Positions 53,951 through 64,000 of a stretch of 64,000 bases of DNA are shown one piece after another (the first letter of the stretch is position 1; each line of letters opens with the position of its first letter). The translations under genes were made by a program, and so were the position numbers. This DNA comes from Lentzea fradiae (GTDB lineage: Bacteria; Actinomycetota; Actinomycetes; Mycobacteriales; Pseudonocardiaceae), in contig NZ_FNCC01000006.1 in NCBI RefSeq assembly GCF_900100955.1, positions 372,001-436,000 on the forward strand, read 5' to 3'. Below the pieces are notes generated by a model, which saw nothing but the letters and a program-made list of their open reading frames with translations, was not told the origin of the DNA and did not search any database.

Positions 53951-54206
53951 TTCCTCGTGGCCCCGCCCTCGAAGGTTGGCGTCCACCCAACACCACTGTG
54001 GACGGTCCGGCAACCTCTGCCCTCCGGCCCGCCCGTCTCAGGTGGCGGGAATCCGTTGCGGCTCAAGGCTGTTCTGGTAAACCTCCTCGGCTGGTCACCG
54101 GGTGGTCCGCTCCAGCGGGTTTCGAGCCACGACTCATACGTTCGTCACCAAACCGGAACGCCTTCGCACCTGCTCAAGCCCGCTGACCGCTTGGGGGATC
54201 TCTGAG

Positions 54207-57200
54207 ATGTCGCACGAAGCTGAAGTGGACGGTGGCTGCCTCCCCGACCTGCTGCGCAAGCAGGTCGAGGTACAACCCGATCGCACGGCCGTCGTCTTCG
54301 GTGAGGAGAGCATCACCTACGGCGAGCTCTTCGAGCAAAGCTCGGCACTCGCCACACACCTGCGCAGACTCGGCATCAGCGCGGACGACTGCGTCGGCAT
54401 GTTCGTGGAACCGTCCCTCGACCTCGTGGTCGGCGCCTGGGGCATCCTCTGCGCCGGCGGCGCCTACCTGCCGCTCAGCCCGGAGTACCCGGAAGAGCGA
54501 CTTCGGTACATGATCGAGGACTCCCGCACGAAGGTCGTCGTCACGCAGCGCGCCCTCAAGCAGCGGCTGGCCGAGCTCGCGCCCGCCACGACCCGGATCG
54601 TCACGCTCGACGACTGCGACGAGGCGTTCGACGACGGCTTCTCCCCCGCGCACGACAGCCTCGCGTACATCATCTACACCTCGGGCAGCACCGGCAGGCC
54701 CAAGGGCGTGATGATCGAGCACCGCAGCATCGTCAGCCAGATGCAGTGGCTGCACGACGCGCACGGCATCGACAGCACCAAGCGCGTGGTGCAGAAGACG
54801 CCGATGAGCTTCGACGCGGCGCAGTGGGAGATCCTGGCGCCCGCGGTCGGCAGCACCGTCGTGATGGGCCGTCCCGGCATCTACCGCGACCCGGAGATGC
54901 TGATCGAGACCATGCGCGAGCACGCCGTCACGACGCTGCAGTGCGTGCCGACGCTGTTGCAGGCGTTGATCGACACCGAGGAGCTGCACACCGTCACGTC
55001 GTTGCGGCAGGTCTTCAGCGGCGGCGAGGCGTTGTCCCGCACGCTCGCGCAGAGCTTCGTCGACACGATGCCCGGCACGGCGCTGATCAACGTCTACGGC
55101 CCCACCGAGACGACGATCAACTCCTCGTCGCACGTCGTCGACCCGGCCGAGCTGGCGGAGGCGCCGAAGTCGATCTCGATCGGCCTGCCCGTCGCGAACA
55201 CCACCTACCTGGTGCTCGACGCCAACCGCGACCCCGTCACGCCCGGCGAGATCGGCGAGCTGTACATCGGCGGCATCCAGGTCGCCCGCGGCTACCTGCA
55301 CCAGCCGGAGCTGACCGCGGAACGGTTCGTGGACGGCCTGTTCCGCACCGGCGACCTCGTGACGCAGAACCTCGACGGCACCGTGCAGTTCGCCGGACGT
55401 GCCGACAGCCAGGTGAAGCTGCGCGGCTACCGCGTCGAGCTGGACGAGATCCGGCTCGCGATCGAGACGCACGACTGGGTGCGCAACGCCGCGGTCATCG
55501 TGAAGTCCGACGAGCGCACCGGGTTCCAGAACCTGATCGCGTGCGTCGAGCTGAACCCCAAGGAAGCCGCCCTGATGGACCAGGGCAACGCGGGCGCGCA
55601 CCACCAGTCGAAGGCGAGCAGGCTGCAGGTCCGCGCGCAGCTGTCGAACCCCGGCGTGCGCGACGACGTCGGCGGCCGCGAGACGTTCGAGCTGCCCGGC
55701 GAGGAAGCCTCGTGCCTGCAACGGAAAGTCGTCTTCTCGCGCAAGTCGTACCGGTTCTACGAGGGCGGCCAGGTCACCGACGCCGACCTGGCGCGGCTGC
55801 TGGAGCGCAAGCCCGCCGGGGCGGGCACGAAGGACCCGGCGACCATCCGCTTCGCCGAGCTGGGCGAGATCCTGCGCTACTTCGGCGCGCACTTCAGCGA
55901 CCAGCGGCTGCTGCCGAAGTACGGCTACGCCTCACCGGGCTCGCTCTACGCGACCCAGCTGCACCTGGAGCTGCACCACATCGCGGGCCTGCCGGCCGGG
56001 CTGTACTACTACCACCCGCTGCGCCACCAGCTCGTGCTGATCTCGGCGGTGCCGGAAAGCTCGCAGCCGCTGGCGAAGCTGCACTTCATCGGGCGCAAGG
56101 CCGCGATCGAGGCGGTGTACCTCAACAACATCCGCGAAGTCCTGGAGATCGAGACCGGTCACATGGTCGGCCTCTTCGAGGAGGTTCTGCCGGGCTACGG
56201 GCTCGACGTCACGGCCTCCGCGCACACCCCGGAGACCAAGGACCTGCTGGACGTCTCCGACGAGGACTACTACCTCGGCACGTACGAGCTGTGCGCGTAC
56301 GACGGTGTCCGCGAGGACGACGTCGACATCTACGTGCAGACGCACCCCGGCCGCGTCACGAACCTGCCCGGCGGCCAGTACCGCTACGCCGACGGCGAGT
56401 TCGAGCGCGTGTCCGACGAACTGGTGCTGCGCAAGCACGTCATCGCGATCAACCAGGCCGTGTACGAGCGGGCGAGCTTCGGCGTCACCGCGGTCAGCCG
56501 CGCGCCGGAGACCTGGCGGCGGTACATCGACCTCGGCCGGACCATGCACCGGTTGTCCGCCAACGACGTCGACCTCGGCTTCATGTCGTCGGGCTACAGC
56601 TCCAAGTCGGACAACGACCTGCCGTCGGCCAAGCGCATCAACGGCATCCTCGCGGACATCGGCGAGGAGCCCGGCCCGTCGTACTTCTTCCTGGGCGGCA
56701 AGGTCTCCTACGAGCAGCGCCGCAGCCCCGGCATGAAGGAAGACGTCGTCCACATGAAGGGGCCGGCCGAGCTGATCCGCGACGACCTGGTCAACTTCCT
56801 GCCGGACTACATGATCCCCAACAAGGTCGTGGTGCTCGACCGGCTGCCGGTCACGGCCAACGGCAAGATCGACGTGAAGGCCCTGGAAGCGTCCGACAAG
56901 ACCGACGTGGACGACCAGGACCGCCCGTTCGTCGCCCCGCGCACCCTCACCGAGCGCCGCATCAGCGAGATGTGGAAGAAGCTGATGAAGCGCGAGACGG
57001 TCTCGACGCACGACGACTTCTTCGAGACCGGCGGCAACTCCCTGATCGCGGTGGGCCTGGTCAACCGCATCAACAAGGACTTCGGCACGGCCCTGCCGCT
57101 GCAGGTGCTCTTCGAGTCGCCGACGATCGAGCAGCTCGCCCGCCGGGTCGACGGCCTGCACGACGGACCTGTCTCGCGGCTGGTCCCGTTGCAGCCCAAC

Positions 57201-58070
57201 GGGGACGCGACGCCGGTGTTCTGCTGGCCGGGTCTCGGCGGCTACCCGATGAACCTGCGCACGCTGGCGAGCCGGTCGGAGCGGCCGTTCTACGGCGTGC
57301 AGGCGCACGGCATCAACGAGGGCGAGACGCCGTACCGCACCATCCGCGAGATGGCCGCCGCCGACATCGAGGCCATCAAGGAGGTGCAGCCGGAGGGCCC
57401 GTACACGCTGTGGGGCTACTCCTTCGGCTCGCGGGTCGCGTTCGAGACGGCCTACCAGCTCGAACAGGCGGGGCACGAGGTCGCGAACCTGTTCCTGATC
57501 GCACCCGGCTCGCCGAAGGTGCGGTCGGAGCGGGCGAGCGACGAGGCGTCCTACGACAACAGCGCGTTCGTCACGATCCTGTTCTCGGTGTTCGCGGGCA
57601 GCATCACGGACCCGAAGCTCGCCCGGTGCCTGGAGGTCGCGAAGGACGAGGACAGCTTCGCGGCGTTCATCAGCAGCGAGTTCCGCGACCTCGACAGCGA
57701 ACTGGTCCACCGGATCATCAAGATCGTCACGGAGACGTTCACGTTCAAGTACACGTTCAGCGAGCTGGCCGAGCGCACGATCTCGGCTCCCCTCACCATC
57801 TTCAAGGCCCAGGGCGACGACTACTCGTTCATCGAGGGCAGCGAGGGCTTCTCCGTCACCGAACCGGTCGTGGTCGAGCTGCGGGCCGACCACTACAGCC
57901 TGCTGCGCGAGCCCGACATCGACGAGCTGCTGGCGTCGATGGAACGGCGTGCGACCGTCCAGCAGGAGGTCTCCCGCATCCCGGTGCAGCTGTCGGAGCA
58001 GCAGATGTCCGAGCTGATCGCCGCCGTCACCAAGGCCGTCACCCTCGCCATCACGGCGAACCAGTCGTGA
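54207..58070 (+). CDS. indC: Single-module NRPS, indigoidine/minimycin synthetase type (A-Ox-T-TE)
   Basis: The 1287-residue enzyme has the full architecture of indigoidine synthetases (BpsA about 1280). An adenylation domain carries A3 YTSGSTGRPKG (about 157), A7 RTGDL (about 381) and A8 LRGYRVE (about 405). A flavin oxidase domain inserted after A8 begins SKASRLQVRAQLSNPGVRDD (about 468) and holds RKSYRFYEGG (about 512). A10 NGKIDVK (about 886), carrier site GGNSL (about 943) and thioesterase GYSFGS (about 1070) follow. It should activate L-glutamine, oxidise it and cyclise it to 5-amino-3H-pyridine-2,6-dione, the indigoidine unit, or an intermediate toward minimycin. GGGGGA precedes the ATG. 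Confidence 0.95.
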   Translation: MSHEAEVDGGCLPDLLRKQVEVQPDRTAVVFGEESITYGELFEQSSALATHLRRLGISADDCVGMFVEPSLDLVVGAWGILCAGGAYLPLSPEYPEERLRYMIEDSRTKVVVTQRALKQRLAELAPATTRIVTLDDCDEAFDDGFSPAHDSLAYIIYTSGSTGRPKGVMIEHRSIVSQMQWLHDAHGIDSTKRVVQKTPMSFDAAQWEILAPAVGSTVVMGRPGIYRDPEMLIETMREHAVTTLQCVPTLLQALIDTEELHTVTSLRQVFSGGEALSRTLAQSFVDTMPGTALINVYGPTETTINSSSHVVDPAELAEAPKSISIGLPVANTTYLVLDANRDPVTPGEIGELYIGGIQVARGYLHQPELTAERFVDGLFRTGDLVTQNLDGTVQFAGRADSQVKLRGYRVELDEIRLAIETHDWVRNAAVIVKSDERTGFQNLIACVELNPKEAALMDQGNAGAHHQSKASRLQVRAQLSNPGVRDDVGGRETFELPGEEASCLQRKVVFSRKSYRFYEGGQVTDADLARLLERKPAGAGTKDPATIRFAELGEILRYFGAHFSDQRLLPKYGYASPGSLYATQLHLELHHIAGLPAGLYYYHPLRHQLVLISAVPESSQPLAKLHFIGRKAAIEAVYLNNIREVLEIETGHMVGLFEEVLPGYGLDVTASAHTPETKDLLDVSDEDYYLGTYELCAYDGVREDDVDIYVQTHPGRVTNLPGGQYRYADGEFERVSDELVLRKHVIAINQAVYERASFGVTAVSRAPETWRRYIDLGRTMHRLSANDVDLGFMSSGYSSKSDNDLPSAKRINGILADIGEEPGPSYFFLGGKVSYEQRRSPGMKEDVVHMKGPAELIRDDLVNFLPDYMIPNKVVVLDRLPVTANGKIDVKALEASDKTDVDDQDRPFVAPRTLTERRISEMWKKLMKRETVSTHDDFFETGGNSLIAVGLVNRINKDFGTALPLQVLFESPTIEQLARRVDGLHDGPVSRLVPLQPNGDATPVFCWPGLGGYPMNLRTLASRSERPFYGVQAHGINEGETPYRTIREMAAADIEAIKEVQPEGPYTLWGYSFGSRVAFETAYQLEQAGHEVANLFLIAPGSPKVRSERASDEASYDNSAFVTILFSVFAGSITDPKLARCLEVAKDEDSFAAFISSEFRDLDSELVHRIIKIVTETFTFKYTFSELAERTISAPLTIFKAQGDDYSFIEGSEGFSVTEPVVVELRADHYSLLREPDIDELLASMERRATVQQEVSRIPVQLSEQQMSELIAAVTKAVTLAITANQS

Positions 58071-58080
58071 GGAGGCTCCC

Positions 58081-58305
58081 GTGCCACACGTGAACATCAA
58101 GCACTTCCCGAAACAGCTCACCGCGGAGGAGTCCGCGGAGCTGGTCGCGGGCGTCACCGCGGCGGTCACGAAGGCGTTCGGCTGCGACGAGGGCGTCGTC
58201 TCGATCGCCGTCGAGCCGGTGGCTCAGGAGGAGTGGCAGGACCGGGTCTACGGGCCGGAGATCGCCGACCGCAAGGACCTGCTGCACAAGACCCCGAGCT
58301 ACTGA
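58081..58305 (+). CDS. PptA-like tautomerase (4-oxalocrotonate tautomerase family)
   Basis: The 74-residue protein is a tautomerase of the 4-OT family. The catalytic N-terminal Pro (second codon, exposed after Met removal) is present in [13 protein letters not shown], and the length and the [12 protein letters not shown] strand match PptA/YdcE. It starts with GTG behind GGAGG and sits 10 bp after the NRPS gene. Tautomerases are not part of the indigoidine clusters I know, so it may act on the keto-enol or imine form of the pathway product. Its role is unknown. Confidence 0.9.
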   Translation: MPHVNIKHFPKQLTAEESAELVAGVTAAVTKAFGCDEGVVSIAVEPVAQEEWQDRVYGPEIADRKDLLHKTPSY

Positions 58306-58312
58306 GGCGCAG

Positions 58313-59233
58313 ATGAACATCCCCCTGGTGTACAGCGAGGAAGTGGCCGAGGCGATCACGGCCGGGCAACCGGTCGTGGCGCTGGAGTCCAACGTCATCA
58401 CGCACGGCCTCGACTACCCCGACAACGCCGAGACCGCGCGCCGGGTCGAGGACGCGGTCAGGGCGGGCGGGGCCGTGCCCGCGACCATCGGCATCGACAA
58501 CGGCAGGATCCTCGTCGGCCTCACCGAGGACGACATCGAGCGGTTCGCGACCACTCCGGGCATCCCGAAGGTCAGCAGCCGCGACCTGCCGATCGTGCTG
58601 GCCCGCGGCGGGATGGGCGCCACCACGGTCGCCTCGTCGGTGATCGCCGCCGAGCTGGCGGGGCTGAGGTTCTTCTCCTCGGCAGGGATCGGCGGCGTGC
58701 ACCGCGGTGCCGAACGCACGATGGACATCTCGTCGGACCTGGTGCAGTTCACCAGGTCCAAGGTCGCGGTCGTGTGCGCGGGGGCGAAGAACATCCTCGA
58801 CCTCGGGCTCACGATGGAGTTCCTGGAGACGCACTGCGTGCCGGTCGTGGCCTACCGGTCCGACGACTTCCCGGCGTTCTACTGCGTCTCCAGCGGGCTG
58901 CGCAGCCCGCACCGGATCGACGACGCCGCGGTGCTCGCGCGGGCCGTCGAGAACCACTGGGCGGTCGGCAACCCCGGCGCGTTCCTCGTCACCACCCCGA
59001 CCAGGCTCGCCGACGCCATCGACGGCGACGAGGTCGAGGCGGTGATCAACGAGGCCGTCGCACGGGCCGAACGCGAGGGCGTGAGCGGTCAGGCGATCAC
59101 GAAGTACCTGATGCGGGCGGTCGACAGGGCCACGGAAGGCCGTTCCGCCAAGGCCAACCAGGCCGTGCTGATCAGCACCGCCGAGGTCGCCGCGGAGCTG
59201 GCCGTCGCGCACGCGAAGGAGTTCTCCTCATGA
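58313..59233 (+). CDS. indA: Pseudouridine-5'-phosphate glycosidase-like protein (IndA/MinB)
   Basis: The 306-residue protein is a PsuG/IndA-type enzyme that makes or breaks the C-C bond between ribose 5-phosphate and a pyrimidine-like ring. Conserved regions are [16 protein letters not shown] (residues 22-37), [15 protein letters not shown] near 82, [20 protein letters not shown] (about 122-141) and GAKNILDLG with the catalytic Lys. In the minimycin pathway the homologue joins the ring to ribose 5-phosphate. It lies between the tautomerase and the phosphatase genes. Confidence 0.93.
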   Translation: MNIPLVYSEEVAEAITAGQPVVALESNVITHGLDYPDNAETARRVEDAVRAGGAVPATIGIDNGRILVGLTEDDIERFATTPGIPKVSSRDLPIVLARGGMGATTVASSVIAAELAGLRFFSSAGIGGVHRGAERTMDISSDLVQFTRSKVAVVCAGAKNILDLGLTMEFLETHCVPVVAYRSDDFPAFYCVSSGLRSPHRIDDAAVLARAVENHWAVGNPGAFLVTTPTRLADAIDGDEVEAVINEAVARAEREGVSGQAITKYLMRAVDRATEGRSAKANQAVLISTAEVAAELAVAHAKEFSS

Positions 59234-59892
59234 GCCGGTGCGTGGTCTTCGACCTGGACGGCACGCTCGTCGACACCCCGCGCGGGATCGTCACGACGTT
59301 CGCCGCCGTGTTCACCCAGCTCGACCTGCCCACGGCCGACTCCGGCACGATCCGCGGCACCATCGGGCTGCCGCTGCCCGCGGCGTTCGCGAAGGTGCTC
59401 GGCACCGCCGAGGACGACCCGGTGGTCGGGACGTGCGTCGAGCTGTACCAGTCGACGTTCCGCCGGATCGTGCTGCCGATGGCGACGCAGCTGGTCTTCG
59501 CCGGGGTGTACGACGGGCTGAGGACGTTGCGGGACAGCGGTTTCCTGCTGGCCGTCGCGACGAGCAAGTACATCCGCAACGCCGAGGCGCTGCTCACCGC
59601 CGCCGGGCTGCGCGAGGAGTTCTCGGTGGTGGTCGGCGCGGACCAGGTCTCGAAGCCCAAGCCCGACCCCGAGTCCGGCTTCCTGGTGCTGGAGAAGCTC
59701 GGCGTGGCCGCGGGCAACGCCGTGATGGTCGGCGACACGACGCACGACGTCCTGATGGCGCACGGTGCCGGGATGTCGTCGATCGCCGTCAGCTACGGCG
59801 TGCACAGCGTCGACCAGCTGCTCAACGCCAACCCCACCTGGCTCGTCGACTCGTTCGCAGGCGTCGTCGCCGCCGTGAAGGAGTGCTCGTGA
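59230..59892 (+). CDS. indB: HAD-family phosphatase (IndB/MinC-N type)
   Basis: The 220-residue protein has all HAD motifs: [11 protein letters not shown] (residues 5-15, nucleophile Asp), ATSK (motif II), KPKPDP (motif III) and [10 protein letters not shown] (motif IV). It would remove the 5'-phosphate from the C-nucleotide product. In the minimycin pathway, as I recall, MinC carries such a phosphatase as its N-terminal domain fused to another domain; here it is a stand-alone enzyme. ATGA overlaps with indA and GTGA with the next gene show tight coupling. Confidence 0.92.
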   Translation: MSRCVVFDLDGTLVDTPRGIVTTFAAVFTQLDLPTADSGTIRGTIGLPLPAAFAKVLGTAEDDPVVGTCVELYQSTFRRIVLPMATQLVFAGVYDGLRTLRDSGFLLAVATSKYIRNAEALLTAAGLREEFSVVVGADQVSKPKPDPESGFLVLEKLGVAAGNAVMVGDTTHDVLMAHGAGMSSIAVSYGVHSVDQLLNANPTWLVDSFAGVVAAVKECS

Positions 59893-60548
59893 TCGAGGCG
59901 TACCTGGAGAAGAACGTCCACCTGTTGCCGCAGACCAACCAGCTGCGCGCGATGCACACGATCGTCCGCGACCGCAACGCCTCGCGTGAGGACTTCGTCT
60001 TCTACACCGAGCGGATCAACCGGCTGCTCGTCGAGGCGGGCCTGGACCTGCTGCCGTTCGAACCGCACGACGTCACCACCCCGGTCGGCGCGACCTACCA
60101 CGGTCTGAAGCCGGCCGGGCGGCTCGTCGGCGTCCCGGTCATCCGCGCGGGCGAGAGCATGGAGGCCGGGCTGCGCGCGGTCGTTCCCGCGGCCCGGATC
60201 GGCAAGATCCTCATCCAGCGGGACAAGGTCACCAAGCTCCCGAAGCTCTACTACGCCAACCTCCCCGACGACATCGCGTCACGGCACGTGCTGCTGCTCG
60301 ACCCGATGCTCGCCACCGGTGGCACGGCGAACGCGGCGATCCAGGTCCTCCTCGACCACGGCGTGCGGGAGGAGAACATCGTCTTCGTCACCTTCATCAC
60401 GGTGCCCGAGGGCGTCGAGGCGGTGTGCTCGCGCTTCCCTCTCGTGCGGATCGTGACGTCCGCGATCGAGGAACGGCTCAGCGAGGACGCGTTCATGCTC
60501 CCCGGGATCGGCGACTTCGGCGACCGGTTCTTCGGCACCGACGACTGA
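59889..60548 (+). CDS. upp: Uracil phosphoribosyltransferase (UPRT), probable self-protection enzyme
   Basis: A 219-residue UPRT that forms UMP from uracil and PRPP. The PRPP loop LLDPMLATGGTANAAI (about residues 136-151) and the uracil-binding MLPGIGDFGDRFFGT at the C-terminus are intact. The start is GTG at 59889, overlapping the phosphatase stop. A UPRT in this operon is not needed for pigment synthesis, but I recall MinD, a UPRT, being described as protecting a minimycin producer by raising UMP. That is the strongest hint toward a minimycin-like product. It could also be an ordinary salvage enzyme. Confidence 0.93.
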   Translation: MIEAYLEKNVHLLPQTNQLRAMHTIVRDRNASREDFVFYTERINRLLVEAGLDLLPFEPHDVTTPVGATYHGLKPAGRLVGVPVIRAGESMEAGLRAVVPAARIGKILIQRDKVTKLPKLYYANLPDDIASRHVLLLDPMLATGGTANAAIQVLLDHGVREENIVFVTFITVPEGVEAVCSRFPLVRIVTSAIEERLSEDAFMLPGIGDFGDRFFGTDD

Positions 60549-60561
60549 CGGGACGAAACCC

Positions 60562-61467
60562 ATGCGGGACAAGAGGTTGCTGACCGACTCCGCGATCACG
60601 GCGCTGGCGCCGATGATCTGGGGCAGCACGTACCTCGTCACCACCGAGCTGCTGCCGCCGGACCGGCCGCTGCTGGCCGCGGTGGTCCGCGCGTTGCCGG
60701 CGGGCCTGGTCCTGCTGCTGTTCGGACGGGTCCTGCCGCGGGGCTCCTGGTGGTGGCGCGCCCTCGTGCTGGGCACGCTCAACATCGGCGCGTTCTTCTT
60801 CCTGCTGTTCGTCTCCGCCTACCACCTGCCGGGCGGCGTGGCGGCGCTCGTCGGCTCGGTCCAGCCGGTGGTCACGCTGGTGCTGGCCGCGCTGGTGCTC
60901 GGTGACAGGATCCGGCTCCCGCACGTGCTCGCATGCGTCGCCGCCACCGCGGGCGTCGCGTTGCTGGTGCTGAAGGCGACAGCCCAGCTCGACCTCGTCG
61001 GTGTGCTCGCGGCGCTCGGCGGCGCGGTGAGCATGGCGTCCGGCATCGTCCTCACGAAGCGGTGGCGGCGGCCGGAGGGCGTGAGCGTCCTGCTGTTCAC
61101 CGGCTGGCAGCTCACCGCGGGCGGGCTGGTGCTGCTGCCCGCGCTGTTCCTGCTGGAGGGCCTGCCGGACACGATCACCGGCACCAACGCGCTGGGCTTC
61201 GGCTACCTGGTCGTGCTCGGCTCGCTGTTCGGCTACTCGGTCTGGTTCCGCGGCACCGAGCGGGTGCCCGCGATCGGGTTGTCGTTCCTGGGGTTCTGCA
61301 GCCCGATCGTGGCGACCGCGCTCGGCTTCGTGTTCCTCGGCCAGACCTTGTCGTTCCCGCAGTTCGCGGGCGCGGCGATCCTCATCGGGGCGATCGTGCT
61401 GGTGCAGCTCACCCCGGCGAAGGCACCGCCGCTGCCGGAACGGGAGCTTCAGCGCACGACGTCGTAG
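60562..61467 (+). CDS. EamA-family exporter of the C-nucleoside/indigoidine operon
   Basis: The 301-residue protein has ten predicted spans in two EamA repeats. The first repeat has APMIWGSTYLVTTELLPPDRP near residues 16-34, with the family Trp-Gly-Ser. It lies 13 bp after the UPRT gene on the same strand, so it is the last gene of the NRPS operon and probably exports the product, in the place of MinT. Its 3' end overlaps the convergent reductase gene by 19 bp. Confidence 0.87.
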   Translation: MRDKRLLTDSAITALAPMIWGSTYLVTTELLPPDRPLLAAVVRALPAGLVLLLFGRVLPRGSWWWRALVLGTLNIGAFFFLLFVSAYHLPGGVAALVGSVQPVVTLVLAALVLGDRIRLPHVLACVAATAGVALLVLKATAQLDLVGVLAALGGAVSMASGIVLTKRWRRPEGVSVLLFTGWQLTAGGLVLLPALFLLEGLPDTITGTNALGFGYLVVLGSLFGYSVWFRGTERVPAIGLSFLGFCSPIVATALGFVFLGQTLSFPQFAGAAILIGAIVLVQLTPAKAPPLPERELQRTTS

Positions 61468-62021
61468 ACGAGCTTCTGGATGCCGTTGGAGTAGGTCTCG
61501 CTCTCGACGACCTTCAGCAACTGCTTGTCCTTGTCGGTCTGGCTGAACAGCCGCTTGCCCGCGCCGAGCAGCACCGGGAACACCAGCAGGTGGTAGCGGT
61601 CGATCAGGCCCGCGTCGGACAGGTTGCGGTTCAACGTCGCGCTGCCGTGGATGGAGATCGGGCCGCCCTCGGTCTCCTTCACCGCGGCCACGTCGTCGAG
61701 CGACCGCAGGATGGTGATCTCACCCCAGTTGTCCACCAGCTGGTCCTCCTTGAGGGTGCTGGAGACGACGTACTTCGGCATGGCGTTGTACTGCGGGAAG
61801 TAGTCGAGCGTCGGCCACACCGGGGCGAACTGCTCGTAGCTGACGCGACCCATCATCATGGCCGCGGCCTCCTCCTGCTCACGGCCCTTGATCTCGTAAG
61901 CCGCCTCGTCGAACCGGATGTCGTTGAACGTCCAGCCGGAGCTGCGGTGGCCCGGCTCGCCACCGGGGGCCTCGACGACGCCGTCGAGCGAGACGAAGGC
62001 GGTGGCGATCAGGGTGCGCAT
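61449..62021 (-). CDS. Dihydrofolate-reductase-family protein (RibD-C-like)
   Basis: The 190-residue protein has the RibD C-terminal/DHFR-like fold: FVSLDGVVEAPG (residues 9-20), MMMGRVSYEQFAPVW near 55-69, and PISIHGSATLNRNL near 120 for NADPH binding. Family members (YyaP/YwjB-type) have no settled substrate. ATG at 62021 has GGAG just upstream. It is convergent with the EamA exporter, so it is probably not part of the NRPS operon. Confidence 0.85.
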   Translation of the reverse strand: MRTLIATAFVSLDGVVEAPGGEPGHRSSGWTFNDIRFDEAAYEIKGREQEEAAAMMMGRVSYEQFAPVWPTLDYFPQYNAMPKYVVSSTLKEDQLVDNWGEITILRSLDDVAAVKETEGGPISIHGSATLNRNLSDAGLIDRYHLLVFPVLLGAGKRLFSQTDKDKQLLKVVESETYSNGIQKLVYDVVR

Positions 62022-62214
62022 CTGGTTCTCCTCGGTGTCCGTACCTGCTGTCATCGATGCGTCGAACGGGAGGAACCCGGAATCGACATCGCGCGCGGAC
62101 GAATTCTGCGGCACGGTCCCGGCCGTCGCCGGACCGGTCAGGAATCGAGAAGCACGGCCCGCGTCCCCTCTCCTACCGTCGTCCTCGACGCCAGAACGAC
62201 CAGGAGGACGCAAG

Positions 62215-62436
62215 ATGAGCAGCAGCAAGGGAATCCGCCAGTTCCACCGCGTGGTGAGCATGGTCTTCATGGCCACCGTGGTCTTCACGGCGGTCGCGCT
62301 GACGGTGGACAGCTCGGTGGTGTGGGTGTCCTACATCCCGCTGCTGCCGCTGTTCCTCCTGATGGGAACCGGCGTGTACATGTGGTTCCTGCCGGCGATC
62401 GCCAAGCGCCGTGCGGCCCGCCGAGCCGTCGCCTAG
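62215..62436 (+). CDS. Small two-span membrane protein
   Basis: The 73-residue product has two membrane spans (about residues 13-30 and 37-56) with basic ends (AKRRAARRAVA). GGAGG lies eight bases before the ATG. No family is recognised. It lies downstream of a 190-bp gap from the reductase start, and its end overlaps the response regulator stop by four bases on the other strand. Confidence 0.6.
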   Translation: MSSSKGIRQFHRVVSMVFMATVVFTAVALTVDSSVVWVSYIPLLPLFLLMGTGVYMWFLPAIAKRRAARRAVA

Positions 62437-63031
62437 AGCCAGCCGCGGTCGCGAGCGGTGTTGGCCGCCTCCGACCGGTTCTTCGCGCCGAGCTTCGCCA
62501 TCGCCGTCGACAGGTAGTTGCGGACCGTGCCCTCGGCCAGGTGCAGCCGTGCCGCGATGTCGGCGTTGCTCGCACCGGTCGTGACCTCGCGCAACAGCTC
62601 GCGTTCGCGGGGCGTGAGCGGGTCGGCGCTGTCCCAGGCGGCCATCGCCAGCTCCGGCGCCACCACCCGCTCACCCGCGTGCACCCGCCGCAACGCCGAC
62701 ACCAGCTCGGCGATCGGGGCGTCCTTGAGCACGTACCCCGCCACCCCCGCGTCCATCGCGCGCCGCAGGTAGCCGCTGCGCGCGAACGTGGTGATGATCA
62801 GCACCCGCGTGCCGTCGCCCCGGCGGACGAGCTCCTGCGCGACGTCCAGACCGGACTTCCCCGGCATCTCGATGTCGGTCAGCAGCACGTCCGGCCGGTG
62901 CAGGGCGACGGCCGCGAGCGCCTCGTCGCCGTCACCCGCCGTCCCCACCACCGCGACGTCCGGCTGCAGGTCGAGGAGCTGGGCGAACGCGCCGCGCACC
63001 ATCGCCTGGTCCTCGGCGAGCACGACCCTGA

Positions 63032-63035
<4 letters not shown>
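62433..63035 (-). CDS. NarL-family response regulator
   Basis: The 200-residue regulator has a receiver domain (VVLAEDQ, phospho-Asp in LLTDIEMPG near residue 54, Lys in VLKDAP) and a LuxR-type HTH (LTPRERELLREVTTGASNAD then LAEGTVRNYLSTAMAKLG), the DesR/LiaR branch. Its GTG overlaps the kinase stop codon by four bases. It is the partner of the adjoining kinase, and its target genes are unknown. Confidence 0.93.

Positions 63036-64000
<965 letters not shown>

Noticed and set aside
54080-54140. Sequence resembling a tRNA T-arm (GCGGGTTTCGAGCC) before the NRPS gene
   Set aside because: No matching acceptor, D or anticodon arms could be drawn.

Overview
The window is high-GC actinobacterial DNA. 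The codon choice, many GTG starts, stop/start overlaps of the ATGA or GTGA type, a two-domain geosmin synthase, a histidine kinase/roadblock/DUF742 'conservon' operon, an AfsR-like regulator and a furA-katG pair all point to a soil actinomycete. A member of the Pseudonocardiaceae (Lentzea/Saccharothrix/Amycolatopsis-like) is my best guess, but genus is inference. I see no tRNA, rRNA, CRISPR array, transposase or integrase. The layout looks like a chromosomal region carrying two specialised gene sets.

Left part (1-23.9 kb): a surE/PfkB-kinase pair, a secreted GH20 hexosaminidase with a DasR-like operator, an FAD monooxygenase, a DUF574 methyltransferase, a secreted alpha/beta hydrolase, geosmin synthase, a Uma2-like protein, an AfsR/SARP-type regulator and a nitroreductase. 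A tightly coupled operon follows: OFA-family MFS transporter, 35-residue membrane peptide, NIT-type histidine kinase, roadblock protein and DUF742 protein. It is a conservon without the usual GTPase. Next come a DUF485/sodium:solute symporter pair, a PAP2 phosphatase, a DinB-like protein and a sulfatase-like membrane enzyme.

Centre (24-31.2 kb): a compact set of genes that looks like one pathway: RibD-C-type reductase, DoxX, CDP-alcohol phosphatidyltransferase, alcohol dehydrogenase, creatininase-like hydrolase, flippase-like membrane protein, methyltransferase, glycosyltransferase, a PTPS-fold protein lacking its zinc ligands, and GTP cyclohydrolase II. Together they suggest an uncharacterised GTP-derived (pyrimidine or pterin) molecule, glycosylated and perhaps lipid-linked.

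31.2-54 kb: mostly regulatory and stress functions. These include an HTH/membrane pair with its own operator, a beta-lactamase-like lipoprotein, a MocR/EamA divergent pair with overlapping start codons, furA-katG followed by a very strong terminator, DedA, a two-component system behind three phased direct repeats, a TetR-controlled divergon with duplicated operators, a MerR/OYE divergon, and a four-gene osmoprotectant-type ABC transporter.

54.2-61.5 kb: a six-gene operon of single-module NRPS (A-Ox-T-TE, indigoidine-synthetase type), tautomerase, PsiMP-glycosidase-like IndA, HAD phosphatase IndB, uracil phosphoribosyltransferase and EamA exporter. The phosphatase, UPRT and exporter match the self-protection set I recall for the C-nucleoside minimycin, so this is probably a minimycin/indigoidine-type cluster with an added tautomerase. 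The right end holds a RibD-C-like reductase, a small membrane protein and a two-component system cut by the window edge.
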